Source: JANMDU01 sp031418715 (GTDB taxonomy: Bacteria; Pseudomonadota; Gammaproteobacteria; Burkholderiales; Burkholderiaceae_C). From it: a stretch of DNA of 64,000 nt. The stretch lies in assembly GCA_031418715.1 (NCBI GenBank), contig JANOJL010000067.1, forward strand, positions 134,648-198,647. Direction: 5' to 3'. Made by a program: the position numbers and the translations under genes. Numbering within the stretch: the first letter of the stretch is position 1; each line of letters opens with the position of its first letter. The notes below the pieces were generated by a model. That model searched no databases. It worked only from the letters and a program-made list of their open reading frames with translations, and was not told where the DNA came from. Shown here piece by piece: positions 48,910 to 56,845 of this stretch.

Positions 48910-49626
48910 TCACCAAGGCAACTCAGCCCTAAGATAATCCAAAAACTTCCCGTTGTCAGCAGCAGCCAAACGATCCACAACGCCCAGAATTTCCGAAGCC
49001 GCCACGTCAGTAGGCCGCACATTCAAGCCCGTTTTAGAAAACGGCTCACTCAAAGAAGTCGCCACTGTGCCCGGGTGCATCGCCACGCAGCACACGGATT
49101 TATTGCGTCGTACCAACTCTATCGAAGCCGTCTTCACGATCTGATTCAACGCGGCCTTGGAAGCGCGATAGCCATACCAGCCGCCCAAAGCGTTATCACC
49201 AATGCTGCCCACTTTCGCTGAAATAAACACCAGCTTCGCCAAACCATCGCGCGGTAGCAAAGGCGAAACATGCTTGAGCAGCAAAGCTGGACCTATCGCG
49301 TTCACTGCCAAGACGCGCTGCAAATAAGCTGCATCCAATTGCGCCAAACTTCGCTCAGGGCCTTGTCCTTCTTGATGAAGCATGCCTGTAGCAACGATCA
49401 TCAGGCGCAGAGGCTGAACTTCGCATTTCGCTTTCAACCAAGCCGCGCTATCTGCCATGCTCGCCTCATCCGTGATATCCAGCAGCGGCGCGTCATCCAT
49501 AGAGAAGCTGCGCGAAAGCCCCAAGACCTGCGCAAAATGACCCTCAAATCTCAACTGCGCCAACAACGCTGCGCCTAGCCCTCCCGATGCGCCTATCACC
49601 AGCGCCGTATTACCCACATCTGCCAT
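48910..49626 (-). CDS. Short-chain dehydrogenase/reductase
   Basis: The 238-residue Rossmann protein has the NAD(P) motif ALVIGASGGLGAAL, VNAIGPALLLKHVSPLL and the catalytic YGYRASK with a Ser in FISAKVGS. It resembles the CsgA/C-factor group of SDR proteins of unknown substrate. It is divergent from amn, with a 39-bp gap that must hold both promoters. Confidence 0.9.
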   Translation of the reverse strand: MADVGNTALVIGASGGLGAALLAQLRFEGHFAQVLGLSRSFSMDDAPLLDITDEASMADSAAWLKAKCEVQPLRLMIVATGMLHQEGQGPERSLAQLDAAYLQRVLAVNAIGPALLLKHVSPLLPRDGLAKLVFISAKVGSIGDNALGGWYGYRASKAALNQIVKTASIELVRRNKSVCCVAMHPGTVATSLSEPFSKTGLNVRPTDVAASEILGVVDRLAAADNGKFLDYLRAELPW

Positions 49627-49665
49627 TGCATATCACCTGTCATATAAAACTGCGTATCATTCTGC

Positions 49666-51177
49666 ATGGAAAACTCAAACATTCACTGCACCACACTCAA
49701 TGCCCCCTTCATCGCACCGGGCAGATACACAGACGCAGCATCCGCCGTCAACCAAATTCAAGCGATTTACGACAACAGCCTTGCGCATCTGCGCAGCAGC
49801 CTAGACGCCTTCGTAGCCGGCACGCTCAAAGCAGGCCGCGTTCGCGCTTGCTACCCCTTCGTGCGACTGCGCACACAAAGCCTGACGCGCCAAGGCGCAG
49901 CCCCCAAGAAGCTAAGCTTTGGCTTTGTACAGGGCGTGGGTACGTTTGAGACGACGATCACCAAACCAGATTTGTTCGAAGGCTATTTGCTGAGGCAACT
50001 CGATTTGCTGCTGAAAAATCATGGCGGTGAAATCGAGGTGGGCACCAGCAACGAGCCGATTCCGATTCATTTTTCATTTGCCGATCACGATCACGTCGAA
50101 GGCAATATCCCGCCTGATCGCCGAGCCCTCATGCGCGATGTGTTTGATCTGCCCGATCTGGGCGCGATGAACGACGATATTGCCAATGGCACTTACGAAG
50201 CGGGTGGCCGCGCTCAACCGCTCTCGCTTTTTACGGCGCCGCGCATTGACTATTCGTTGCACCGCCTGCGCCATTACACCGGCACCAGCACCGAGCATTT
50301 TCAAAACTATGTGCTGTTGACCAACTACCAGTTTTACATTGACGAATTTGTCAACCTCTGCCGCCAAGAGATGGCCAACCCGAATAGCGAATACATGGCT
50401 TTCGTTTCGCCTGGCAATGTGGTGATGCGCCGCGTGGGTCTGCCTGCGGAGGCGCTGGATGCCTTAGGCAAAGAGCCCCCGCGCCTGCCTCAAATGCCTG
50501 CTTATCACCTCGTGCGCAAAGATCACAGCGGCATCACGATGGTCAACATCGGCGTGGGCCCCGCCAATGCGAAAAACATCACCGATCACATCGCAGTGTT
50601 GCGCCCGCATGCCTGGCTCATGCTCGGCCACTGCGCCGGCCTGCGCAACAGCCAGGCGCTGGGTGACTATGTGCTGGCGCATGCCTATGTGCGAGACGAT
50701 CATGTGCTCGATGAAGATCTGCCGCTTTGGGTGCCGATCCCCGCGCTGGCGGAAGTGCAAGTGGCGTTGCAGCAGGCCGTGGCAGAAGTTGCCAACTTGC
50801 CCAAAGGTGAGTTAAAGCAACTGCTGCGCACAGGCACCGTCGCCTCCACAGACAACCGCAATTGGGAGCTACTGGACATGCGCAAACTCAGCCAACGCTT
50901 CAACCAAAGCCGCGCCATCGCCCTCGACATGGAAAGCGCAACGATTGCCGCCAACGGCTTTCGCTTTCGAGTGCCCTATGGCACTCTGCTTTGCGTGAGC
51001 GACAAACCGATGCACGGCGAAATCAAACTCCCCGGCATGGCCAATCAGTTCTACCGAGATCGCGTGGATCAGCATTTGCGTATTGGTATGAGAGCGGTGG
51101 AGATTCTGCGTGAGCTGGGGGCGGAGCAGTTGCATAGCCGAAAATTGCGGAGTTTTGCTGAAGTGGCGTTTCAATAG
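49666..51177 (+). CDS. amn: AMP nucleosidase
   Basis: Amn splits AMP into adenine and ribose 5-phosphate, regulating the adenylate pool. The 503-residue length is right for the family. The N-terminal domain includes RVRACYPFVRLRTQSLT. The catalytic domain shows TMVNIGVGPANAKNITDHIAVLRPHAWLMLGHCAGLRNSQALGDYVLAHAYVRDDHVLDEDLP, ALDMESATIAANGFRFRVPYGTLLCVSDKPMHGEIKLPG and FYRDRVDQHLRIG. A ~174-bp repeat element starts 26 bp after its stop. Confidence 0.96.
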   Translation: MENSNIHCTTLNAPFIAPGRYTDAASAVNQIQAIYDNSLAHLRSSLDAFVAGTLKAGRVRACYPFVRLRTQSLTRQGAAPKKLSFGFVQGVGTFETTITKPDLFEGYLLRQLDLLLKNHGGEIEVGTSNEPIPIHFSFADHDHVEGNIPPDRRALMRDVFDLPDLGAMNDDIANGTYEAGGRAQPLSLFTAPRIDYSLHRLRHYTGTSTEHFQNYVLLTNYQFYIDEFVNLCRQEMANPNSEYMAFVSPGNVVMRRVGLPAEALDALGKEPPRLPQMPAYHLVRKDHSGITMVNIGVGPANAKNITDHIAVLRPHAWLMLGHCAGLRNSQALGDYVLAHAYVRDDHVLDEDLPLWVPIPALAEVQVALQQAVAEVANLPKGELKQLLRTGTVASTDNRNWELLDMRKLSQRFNQSRAIALDMESATIAANGFRFRVPYGTLLCVSDKPMHGEIKLPGMANQFYRDRVDQHLRIGMRAVEILRELGAEQLHSRKLRSFAEVAFQ

Positions 51178-51202
51178 GCTTTGTTGTTGCTCGTCCGTTG
51201 CG

Positions 51203-51377
51203 CTCGACCCGCTCGCCTGCTGCGTGACGTGCCCGAAAAAGCCGAGGCCTTTCTTCGTGAGGCGCTCTTACCCGCCAGCGACGAGCTCCCACCATTTGTA
51301 GCGATGATGAGATGGCTTGCCGCGCCCGACCAGCGAAAGGCTTCGTTTTTTCAGACCCATCACGCAGCGGGTTGAGG
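51203..51377. repeat. ~174-bp MITE-like repeat, copy A
   Basis: It starts at CTCGACCCGCTCG and ends at GCAGCGGGTTGAGG. Both ends point similar sequences at each other (CCCGAAAAAGCCGAGGCC on one side, GGCTTCGTTTTTTCAGACC on the other), making the whole unit a quasi-palindrome. It has the same orientation as copy B and is inverted relative to copy C. Confidence 0.9.
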
Positions 51378-51450
51378 TGGTTAGCGCGTCGTCTAATTTT
51401 CGTGCACTATTAGTGATATCATGCTATCATTGCGTAGCGAGGTAACGATC

Positions 51451-51711
51451 ATGGCCGCACTCATCATCCGCGATTTGAACGACAACCTAGGCGCTGCACT
51501 TAAGCGTGAGGCGAAGAAGCGCGCCACCAGTGTGAACAAGCTGGTGCAGCAATACATCGCTGCCGGCTTGCAGCAAAGCAGCGCCGTAGCCAAGCCAGGG
51601 CAACGCAACGATTTGGCTGCCTTCGCTGGCCGCTGGAGCAGCAAAGATTTGCGTGAGTTCAACGCTGCCACCGAGAGCTTCAACCAGATTGAGGCCGATC
51701 TGTGGAAATAA
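51451..51711 (+). CDS. Antitoxin of a VapBC-like pair
   Basis: ATG 51451 is chosen for its GAGGT ribosome site. The 86-residue protein begins with a ribbon-helix-helix-like segment (AALIIRDLNDNLGAALKREAKKRATSVNKLVQQYIAAGL), followed by a toxin-binding tail (DLAAFAGRWSSKDLREFNAATESFNQIEADLWK) of the kind seen in VapB/FitA-like antitoxins. It overlaps the PIN-domain gene by ten bases. Confidence 0.88.
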   Translation: MAALIIRDLNDNLGAALKREAKKRATSVNKLVQQYIAAGLQQSSAVAKPGQRNDLAAFAGRWSSKDLREFNAATESFNQIEADLWK

Positions 51712-52100
51712 GCAATCTGTGCCTAGACACCAATACGTATTCCGCGTTTCTTGCAGGCAAAGCCGCAGCTATCAAGCGCATTTCGCAAGCTGACCACATT
51801 TGGCTCCCAGCACCCGTGTTGGGTGAGCTGCGAGCAGGCTTTGCCAAGGGAAGCAAGACTGCTGAGAACGAGCTACTACTCCAGGAGTTTTTAGCCTCTC
51901 AGCATGTGCATGTGATCGCCATCGACGAAGCCGTCACCCGCTGCTACGCGAAGATTTTTGATCAACTTCGCAAAGATGGCTCACCCATTCCCACCAACGA
52001 TCTGTGGATTGCCGCCTGCGTGATGCATGTTGGCTTTCCTTTGTATTCCTTGGATGCGCATTTCAAGCATGTGAGTGGCATTGAGCTGATTCCAGCCTAA
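51702..52100 (+). CDS. PIN-domain toxin (VapC-like)
   Basis: The 132-residue protein shows the four acidic residues of PIN ribonucleases: LCLDTNTYSAFL, PVLGELRAGFA, PIPTNDLWIAACVM and YSLDAHFKHV. Free VapC cleaves tRNA or rRNA and stops growth. Start is GTG 51702, inside the end of the antitoxin gene, so translation is coupled. Copy B of the 174-bp repeat begins ten bases after its stop. Confidence 0.93.
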   Translation: MEISNLCLDTNTYSAFLAGKAAAIKRISQADHIWLPAPVLGELRAGFAKGSKTAENELLLQEFLASQHVHVIAIDEAVTRCYAKIFDQLRKDGSPIPTNDLWIAACVMHVGFPLYSLDAHFKHVSGIELIPA

Positions 52101-52109
52101 AGATTTTCG

Positions 52110-52283
52110 CTCCACCCGCTCGCCTGCCACGTGACGTGCCCAAAAAAGCCGAGGCCTTTCTTCGTGTGGCGCTCTGTGCCGCAAGCTGCGAGCTCCCGCC
52201 TTATGTAGCGATGATGAGATGGTTAGCCGCGCCCGACCAGCGAAAGGCTTCGTTTTTTCAGACCCCTCACGCAGCGGGTTGAG
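52110..52283. repeat. ~174-bp MITE-like repeat, copy B
   Basis: It runs from CTCCACCCGCTCGCC to GCAGCGGGTTGAGG with high similarity to copy A over its whole length, in the same orientation. Together copies A and B bracket the toxin/antitoxin pair as direct repeats. Confidence 0.9.
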
Positions 52284-52454
52284 GCTAAAGGCCCGATCCG
52301 ATTTACCACCAAATTTTGACGCTGAGCAATGTATATTCCATCACTTGACGATTGCGTTGGCGGCAAGCTTTAAAAAGTACTTGTTCGGCACTCACGCTTA
52401 CCCGGATGCGGTTTGGGATATTGGTTGTTAATATTCTTCTAAGGAGATCTATTT
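52284..52454. other. Short gene-free leader before the two-gene module
   Basis: It contains a frame remnant ending FGTHAYPDAVWDIGC with stop at 52430, which has no clear start and may be the tail of a lost gene. An AAGGAG site for the next gene lies at 52441-52446. Confidence 0.4.
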
Positions 52455-52946
52455 TTGCTAACCCTTGTTGAAGCTCAGGAAGTTATTCAGCGCCCGAAGC
52501 GAATCGTGTCTGAGATGGCTTGGAGAAGTAAAAATAACAAGATCTCGATTGACTGGATGGAAGCCAGATTGCTTGTGCAATATGCAGATGAGATTGAAAT
52601 TCCCGAGCAATTATTAGTTGTTTGCCAGTGGAAAAAGCAATCGCTTCAGAAAGCTGAGGTTTGGCAGTTTTCGTTGTTGTATCGCACAGTACGAATTTAT
52701 GCGTTAGATATCCAGCCAGACTCTATGCACAAGAATAACTTTGGGGCCGGTCGAGCAATGTACAAGCAGTTGATCCACGGTTCACATGAACACACGTATT
52801 CGGGTGACGGAGCAGGGTATGCTGAGCCAGTTTCAATGGATAGTAACAATCCTGCAATTTACTGGGCACATTTTTTGAGGCAAACTGGGATTGAAGATTT
52901 CCAATTTAATCATCCTGACGGTGGTCAGCAGGAGTTGGGGTTATGA
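52455..52946 (+). CDS. First gene of an unfamiliar two-gene module, 163 aa
   Basis: It starts at TTG 52455, eight bases after AAGGAG. The product has an N-terminal helical region (VEAQEVIQRPKRIVSEMAW), then a beta-rich part (KISIDWMEARLLVQY, QLLVVCQWKKQSLQK, VWQFSLLYRTVRIYALDI). It ends with a His-containing segment (MHKNNFGAGRAMYKQLIHGSHEHTY...GAGYAEPVSM). No signal peptide or membrane helix. I recall similar proteins paired with DUF1828 proteins, perhaps the family called DUF6978, but cannot confirm it. It overlaps the next gene by four bases. Codon use is more AT-rich than in the neighbours. Confidence 0.7.
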   Translation: MLTLVEAQEVIQRPKRIVSEMAWRSKNNKISIDWMEARLLVQYADEIEIPEQLLVVCQWKKQSLQKAEVWQFSLLYRTVRIYALDIQPDSMHKNNFGAGRAMYKQLIHGSHEHTYSGDGAGYAEPVSMDSNNPAIYWAHFLRQTGIEDFQFNHPDGGQQELGL

Positions 52947-53701
52947 ACTGTCAAACGTTAATTGCGAAAATGGGTTTCCAGTGCCGAGATATTGATCAAG
53001 ATACTCTGCGCGTTTGGACACCATTCACCTACGGCAGTGACGGTCAGATTGTTGCCCTTTATGTCGAGAGGACAAATTCTGGGTACCGAATTACGGATAA
53101 CTGCGAAGCATTGATGCATGCTTCGTCTATGGGAATCAACTTTACTCAAAGCAAGATTAGCGCGATAAGCAGAGCTGTTGGATACAGAGTTTCCATTTCC
53201 TCGGGAGGAGAGATTTCTGCCTTGGTAAGTGCAGATGATGTCGGGGATGGTGTAGCTATGGTGGTCAATGCAGCTATGGCAGTGAGTCATTTCGAGAGCA
53301 CTTGGATGCCACGAAATAGGGCCGAATCGTTCGTGAAAAGCGTTACAAGTGTTCTTGAGTCTGAGCTAGGCGAGCGCGTACTTAAGAATGTTTCAGTCGT
53401 TGGTTCAAGCGGTCACCAATTGGAGTTGCCTCTTGCTGTTAAGTCAGGTAATGCCAGCATTTATATCCAGCCAATTGCATCAAGTGATGACGATGGAATT
53501 GAATGGAAAGACGTGTACGCAGGGTACGGTCGCATGCTGGACATCAAGAGTGCAGAGATTCCAGATACATCGCGAATGTTCGTTCTTGAGGATGCTGCAA
53601 ACGACGATGAAATGAACAAGGCAACTATGCTGCTTGCTACTAGTGCCTCAGTTGTTCGATACTCAAAGTTACGTGATTGGGCAAAACGAAAGGCCGCGTA
53701 G
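52943..53701 (+). CDS. DUF1828/DUF1829-like protein, second gene of the module
   Basis: The 252-residue protein resembles DUF1828 at the N-terminus (about 15-100): RVWTPFTYGSDGQIVALYVERTNSGYRITDNCEALMHASSMGI, a pattern of T-P-F, acid residues and D.G/C. The C-terminal half (about 130-240) resembles DUF1829: VVGSSGHQLELPLAVKSGNASIYIQPI. The biochemical function of these domains is unknown to me. Its start overlaps the first gene by four bases (ATGA). Copy C of the 174-bp repeat begins 27 bp after its stop. Confidence 0.75.
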   Translation: MNCQTLIAKMGFQCRDIDQDTLRVWTPFTYGSDGQIVALYVERTNSGYRITDNCEALMHASSMGINFTQSKISAISRAVGYRVSISSGGEISALVSADDVGDGVAMVVNAAMAVSHFESTWMPRNRAESFVKSVTSVLESELGERVLKNVSVVGSSGHQLELPLAVKSGNASIYIQPIASSDDDGIEWKDVYAGYGRMLDIKSAEIPDTSRMFVLEDAANDDEMNKATMLLATSASVVRYSKLRDWAKRKAA

Positions 53702-53727
53702 ACAACGATGAATCACGCGCCAAACAT

Positions 53728-53901
53728 CTCCACCCGCCGCGTGATGGGTCTGAAAAAACGAAGCCTTTCGCTGGTCGGGTGCGGCCAACCATCGCATCAT
53801 CGCTACAATTGGTGGGAGCTCGTGGCTTGCGGGTAAGAGCGCTACACGAAGAAAGGCCTCGGCTTTTTCGGGCACGTTACGTGGCAGGCGAGCGGGTTGA
53901 G
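53728..53901. repeat. ~174-bp MITE-like repeat, copy C (inverted)
   Basis: It reads from CTCCACCCGCCGCGTGATGG to GCGAGCGGGTTGAG and matches the reverse complement of copies A and B. Copies B and C therefore flank the two-gene module as inverted repeats. Confidence 0.9.
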
Positions 53902-53934
53902 TGAAACGCGAAGCGATTGTTGGATCACAAGCTA

Positions 53935-54000
53935 CACTATTAAAGTGATAGCACTCTGCGCATATTTTATAATGGCGAATAGCCCAAAAAGCTTGAAAAT
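53935..54000 (-). repeat. Dispersed 42-bp repeat copy
   Basis: On the minus strand: TTTTTGGGCTATTCGCCATT, then ATAAAATATGCGCAGAG and TGCTATCACTTTAATAG. It ends at the psd stop codon. Confidence 0.8.
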
Positions 54001-54846
54001 TTAGCCTAGAGTAGCCATGGATTCACCCATACGAATCCCACCTGTCGGCTGCCACGCAGAGTTGAACTTCATCGCCTGCTCAGGCCACAGCATCACCACT
54101 GTGGAGCCGAGCAAGAAGCGGCCCATCTCCATGCCTTGTTTGTATTCAAACTGGCCAGGTTTGTAATTCCAAGTCGTCACATCGGGTAGACGCGGGGGAT
54201 TGACTTGGCCGTGCCAGACGGTGGCCATGCTGCCTACTATTGTGGCGCCGACGAGCACGTTGACGAAGGGGCCGTGGGCAGTATCAAACACGCAGACGAC
54301 GCGCTCGTTGCGGGCGAACAGGCCGGGCACGCCGCGAGCAGTCGTTGGGTTCACGCTGAACAAATCGCCGGGGACGTAAATCATTTGGCGCAGCGTGCCG
54401 GCAACCGGCATGTGGATGCGGTGATAGTCTTTCGGGCTGAGGTAAAGGCAGGCGAAATGGCCGCCTTGAAATTCTGCGGCTAGTTTTGCATCACCGCCCA
54501 CGAGCGCGGTGGTGGAATAGCTGTGGCCTTTGGCTTGGAAGATTTGATCTTTTTCGATGCGGCCAAATTGGCTGATCGCGCCGTCTACCGGGCAGATGTA
54601 GCCCGCTTGCGCCAAGGGACGTGCGCCCGATTTCAAAGGGCGGGTGAAGAATTCATTGAAGCTCTTGTAACTCGCAGGATCTGGATTGACAGCTTCCATC
54701 ATGTTCACGCCGTAGCGCTTAATGAACCAGTTGATGACCGCAGTTGTCGTGCTACCGCCTTCAGTGGAAGCGAGCTTGCCCATGAATTGGGTGAGCAGCT
54801 TTTTAGGCAGCAGATATTGCGGTAGGACGGCAAGGCGGTCAGACAT
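54001..54846 (-). CDS. psd: Phosphatidylserine decarboxylase proenzyme
   Basis: Psd makes phosphatidylethanolamine at the inner membrane and cleaves itself to form the pyruvoyl cofactor. The cleavage site LGST is present near residue 254 (FLLGSTVVMLWP). Other motifs are FNEFFTRPLKSGARPL, VCPVDGAIS-like ICPVDGAIS and DYHRIHMPVAG with the catalytic His. The 281-residue length is normal. It is divergent from the ABC transporter genes with a 46-bp gap. Confidence 0.96.
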   Translation of the reverse strand: MSDRLAVLPQYLLPKKLLTQFMGKLASTEGGSTTTAVINWFIKRYGVNMMEAVNPDPASYKSFNEFFTRPLKSGARPLAQAGYICPVDGAISQFGRIEKDQIFQAKGHSYSTTALVGGDAKLAAEFQGGHFACLYLSPKDYHRIHMPVAGTLRQMIYVPGDLFSVNPTTARGVPGLFARNERVVCVFDTAHGPFVNVLVGATIVGSMATVWHGQVNPPRLPDVTTWNYKPGQFEYKQGMEMGRFLLGSTVVMLWPEQAMKFNSAWQPTGGIRMGESMATLG

Positions 54847-54892
54847 TGTGAGTGCTTTCTGTTTTCATCAATTCTAGGAGCAAAATAAGCGC

Positions 54893-55819
54893 ATGACTTC
54901 ACCGATTTTCCGCGTTCGAAATTTAAACAAGCACTTTGGTGACAACCATGTTGTGCAAGACTTGTCCTTTGAGATTGCAGCGGGCGAATGCCTCGGCGTG
55001 ATTGGACCCAACGGTGCTGGAAAAACCACCACGATCCGCATGAGCTTGGGGCAAACTTCTCCTGACAGCGGCGAAATTGAGATTTTGGGCATGCGCATGC
55101 CTGAGCAAGCCAGCGCGATCAAGGCGCGGCTGGGCGTGGTGAGCCAGTTTGACACGCTAGATCCAGATTTCACGCTGGAAGAAAACATCCTTGTTTACGG
55201 CCGTTATTTCGGCATGAAAAAAGCGCAGATCGAGCCGCGTATTCCGAAGTTGCTTGAGTTTGCCTCTCTCACCAGCAAAGCCAAATCCAAGCCGAATGAG
55301 CTATCAGGCGGTATGAAGCGGCGGCTCTCGCTGGCGCGCTCGCTTGTGAACGATCCTGATCTGCTGTTGCTAGATGAGCCCACCACGGGGCTGGATCCGC
55401 AGGCGCGGCATCTGATGTGGGAGAGGCTGCAAGCGCTCACCAGTCAAGGTAAATCGATTCTCCTCACCACGCATTTTATGGATGAAGCTGAGCGCCTGTG
55501 CCATCGCCTGCTGGTGATAGACCATGGCAAGAAAATCGCCGAGGGCAGGCCGCGCGAGCTGATTGCGCAGCATCTTGAAAGCGATGTGGTGGAAGTGTAT
55601 GGCGTCGGCGCATTGGCTTTGCAACACGAGACCCGCATCACACAGCATGCAGCTCGCTTAGAGGTCAGCGGCGAGACTTTGTTTCTCTACACGCGCCAAG
55701 CTGCGCACATGCTCGCCGCATTGCAAGCCTTTCCGTTGCTGCGCACGTTGCACCGACCTGCTAACCTTGAAGACCTGTTTTTAAAGCTCACTGGGCGACA
55801 AATTCGAGAGGATGGTTGA
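54893..55819 (+). CDS. ABC exporter ATP-binding protein, NodI-like
   Basis: The 308-residue ATPase has Walker A GPNGAGKTTT (near residue 41), Q-loop GVVSQFDTLDPDFT, signature LSGGMKRRLSLARSLV, Walker B LLLLDEPTTGLDPQ and the H-loop LLTTHFMDEAERLC. The spacing and NFT-like extra C-terminal ~70 residues match the ABC-2/NodI class. It pairs with the NodJ-like permease across a 177-bp gap that holds a long imperfect inverted repeat. The substrate is unknown. Confidence 0.93.
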   Translation: MTSPIFRVRNLNKHFGDNHVVQDLSFEIAAGECLGVIGPNGAGKTTTIRMSLGQTSPDSGEIEILGMRMPEQASAIKARLGVVSQFDTLDPDFTLEENILVYGRYFGMKKAQIEPRIPKLLEFASLTSKAKSKPNELSGGMKRRLSLARSLVNDPDLLLLDEPTTGLDPQARHLMWERLQALTSQGKSILLTTHFMDEAERLCHRLLVIDHGKKIAEGRPRELIAQHLESDVVEVYGVGALALQHETRITQHAARLEVSGETLFLYTRQAAHMLAALQAFPLLRTLHRPANLEDLFLKLTGRQIREDG

Positions 55820-55835
55820 ATTATTTGAGGCCTAT

Positions 55836-55966
55836 GTATCGCGAAAACCGCAAAAAACAAACTGAAAACCGCGAAAAAATACCTTTCAACGTGGATGATT
55901 CAGTTGAAATAGCTCTCTTGTATTTTTAGCGTTTTTTGCGTCCTTTTCGCTCTTTTTGCGTTACCT
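55836..55966. repeat. Long imperfect inverted repeat between the ABC ATPase and permease genes
   Basis: GTATCGCGAAAACCGC...CGCGAAAAAATAC on the left pairs imperfectly with GTATTTTTAGCG...CTTTTTGCGTTAC on the right. TTTCAAC and GTTGAAA pair near the centre. A/G-rich blocks repeat about every 11-12 nt. It is the least perfect of the four intra-operon examples. Confidence 0.75.
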
Positions 55967-55996
55967 ACACCACGGCATACCAGCACCTACGAAATA

Positions 55997-56809
55997 ATGA
56001 TAAACACAATCACTCAAGTTTCCATCTGGCGCATGCCCAGCATATCGCTGGGCTGGTGGCCTGTATTTCTGCGCAATCTGCTCGTTTGGCGCAAACTCTT
56101 CTGGCCGAGCCTCTTAGGCAACACCGCCGATCCGTTGATCTCGTTGGTGGCTTTTGGTTATGGTTTGGGCATGCTGGTGGGCGACGTGCAATGGCAAGGC
56201 GCGGCCATGCCGTATCTCGTGTTCGTGGCCAGTGGCTACATGTGTACCAGTGCGATGAATGCGGCGAGCTTTGAAATTCTCTATTCTGGCTATTCGCGCA
56301 TGGCCATTCAAAAGACGTGGGACGGCATCATGAATGCACCGATCACGTTGGACGATGTCGTGATGTCTGAGCTGCTATGGGCGACTTTCAAAGCTTTTTT
56401 CACAGCGCTGACCATGCTTTGCGTGATGACTTTGCTGGGCATTGTCAAGCATCCGCAGGTGCTGCTGGCTTTGCCGATTGTGGCGGTCGTGGCTTTTTGC
56501 TTCGCGTGCATGGGATTGATCTTCACCGCGCTGGCCAAAGGCTACGATTTTTTCACCTACTACTTCAGCCTCTTCCTCACCCCCATGGTGTTCACCAGCG
56601 GTGTCTTCTTTCCGCGCACCCAATTGCCGCCCATCATGCAAACCATCACCGATTGGCTGCCGCTCACAGCCGCCGTCGAACTCGTGCGCCCGCTCTTCAT
56701 CGGCCAAATGCCCGAATCACCGCTGCGGTATATCGCTGTACTGCTCTTTTTTGGCGCTATGGCGCTTTGGATTGGCTTGGCGCTGATCCGTAAGCGATTC
56801 AAAGCCTAA
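55997..56809 (+). CDS. ABC-2 type permease, NodJ-like
   Basis: The 270-residue membrane protein has six hydrophobic segments and the ABC-2 permease motifs: WRKLFWPSLLGNTADPLISLVAFGYGLGMLVG, SFEILYSGYSRMAIQKTWDGIMNAPITLDDVVMSEL, and LFLTPMVFTSGVFFPRTQLPPIMQTITDWLPLTAAVELVRPL. It forms the membrane part for the upstream ATPase. NodIJ-type exporters move lipo-oligosaccharides in rhizobia, but homologues outside rhizobia have other, mostly unknown substrates. Confidence 0.92.
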   Translation: MINTITQVSIWRMPSISLGWWPVFLRNLLVWRKLFWPSLLGNTADPLISLVAFGYGLGMLVGDVQWQGAAMPYLVFVASGYMCTSAMNAASFEILYSGYSRMAIQKTWDGIMNAPITLDDVVMSELLWATFKAFFTALTMLCVMTLLGIVKHPQVLLALPIVAVVAFCFACMGLIFTALAKGYDFFTYYFSLFLTPMVFTSGVFFPRTQLPPIMQTITDWLPLTAAVELVRPLFIGQMPESPLRYIAVLLFFGAMALWIGLALIRKRFKA

Positions 56810-56845
56810 ACTTGAATCTACAATCTTTTCCATCGCATTCTTGAG

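Noticed and set aside
51203..53901. Insertion sequence
   Set aside because: The three 174-bp copies are non-coding and no transposase frame lies between or beside them, so only a MITE-like label is justified.
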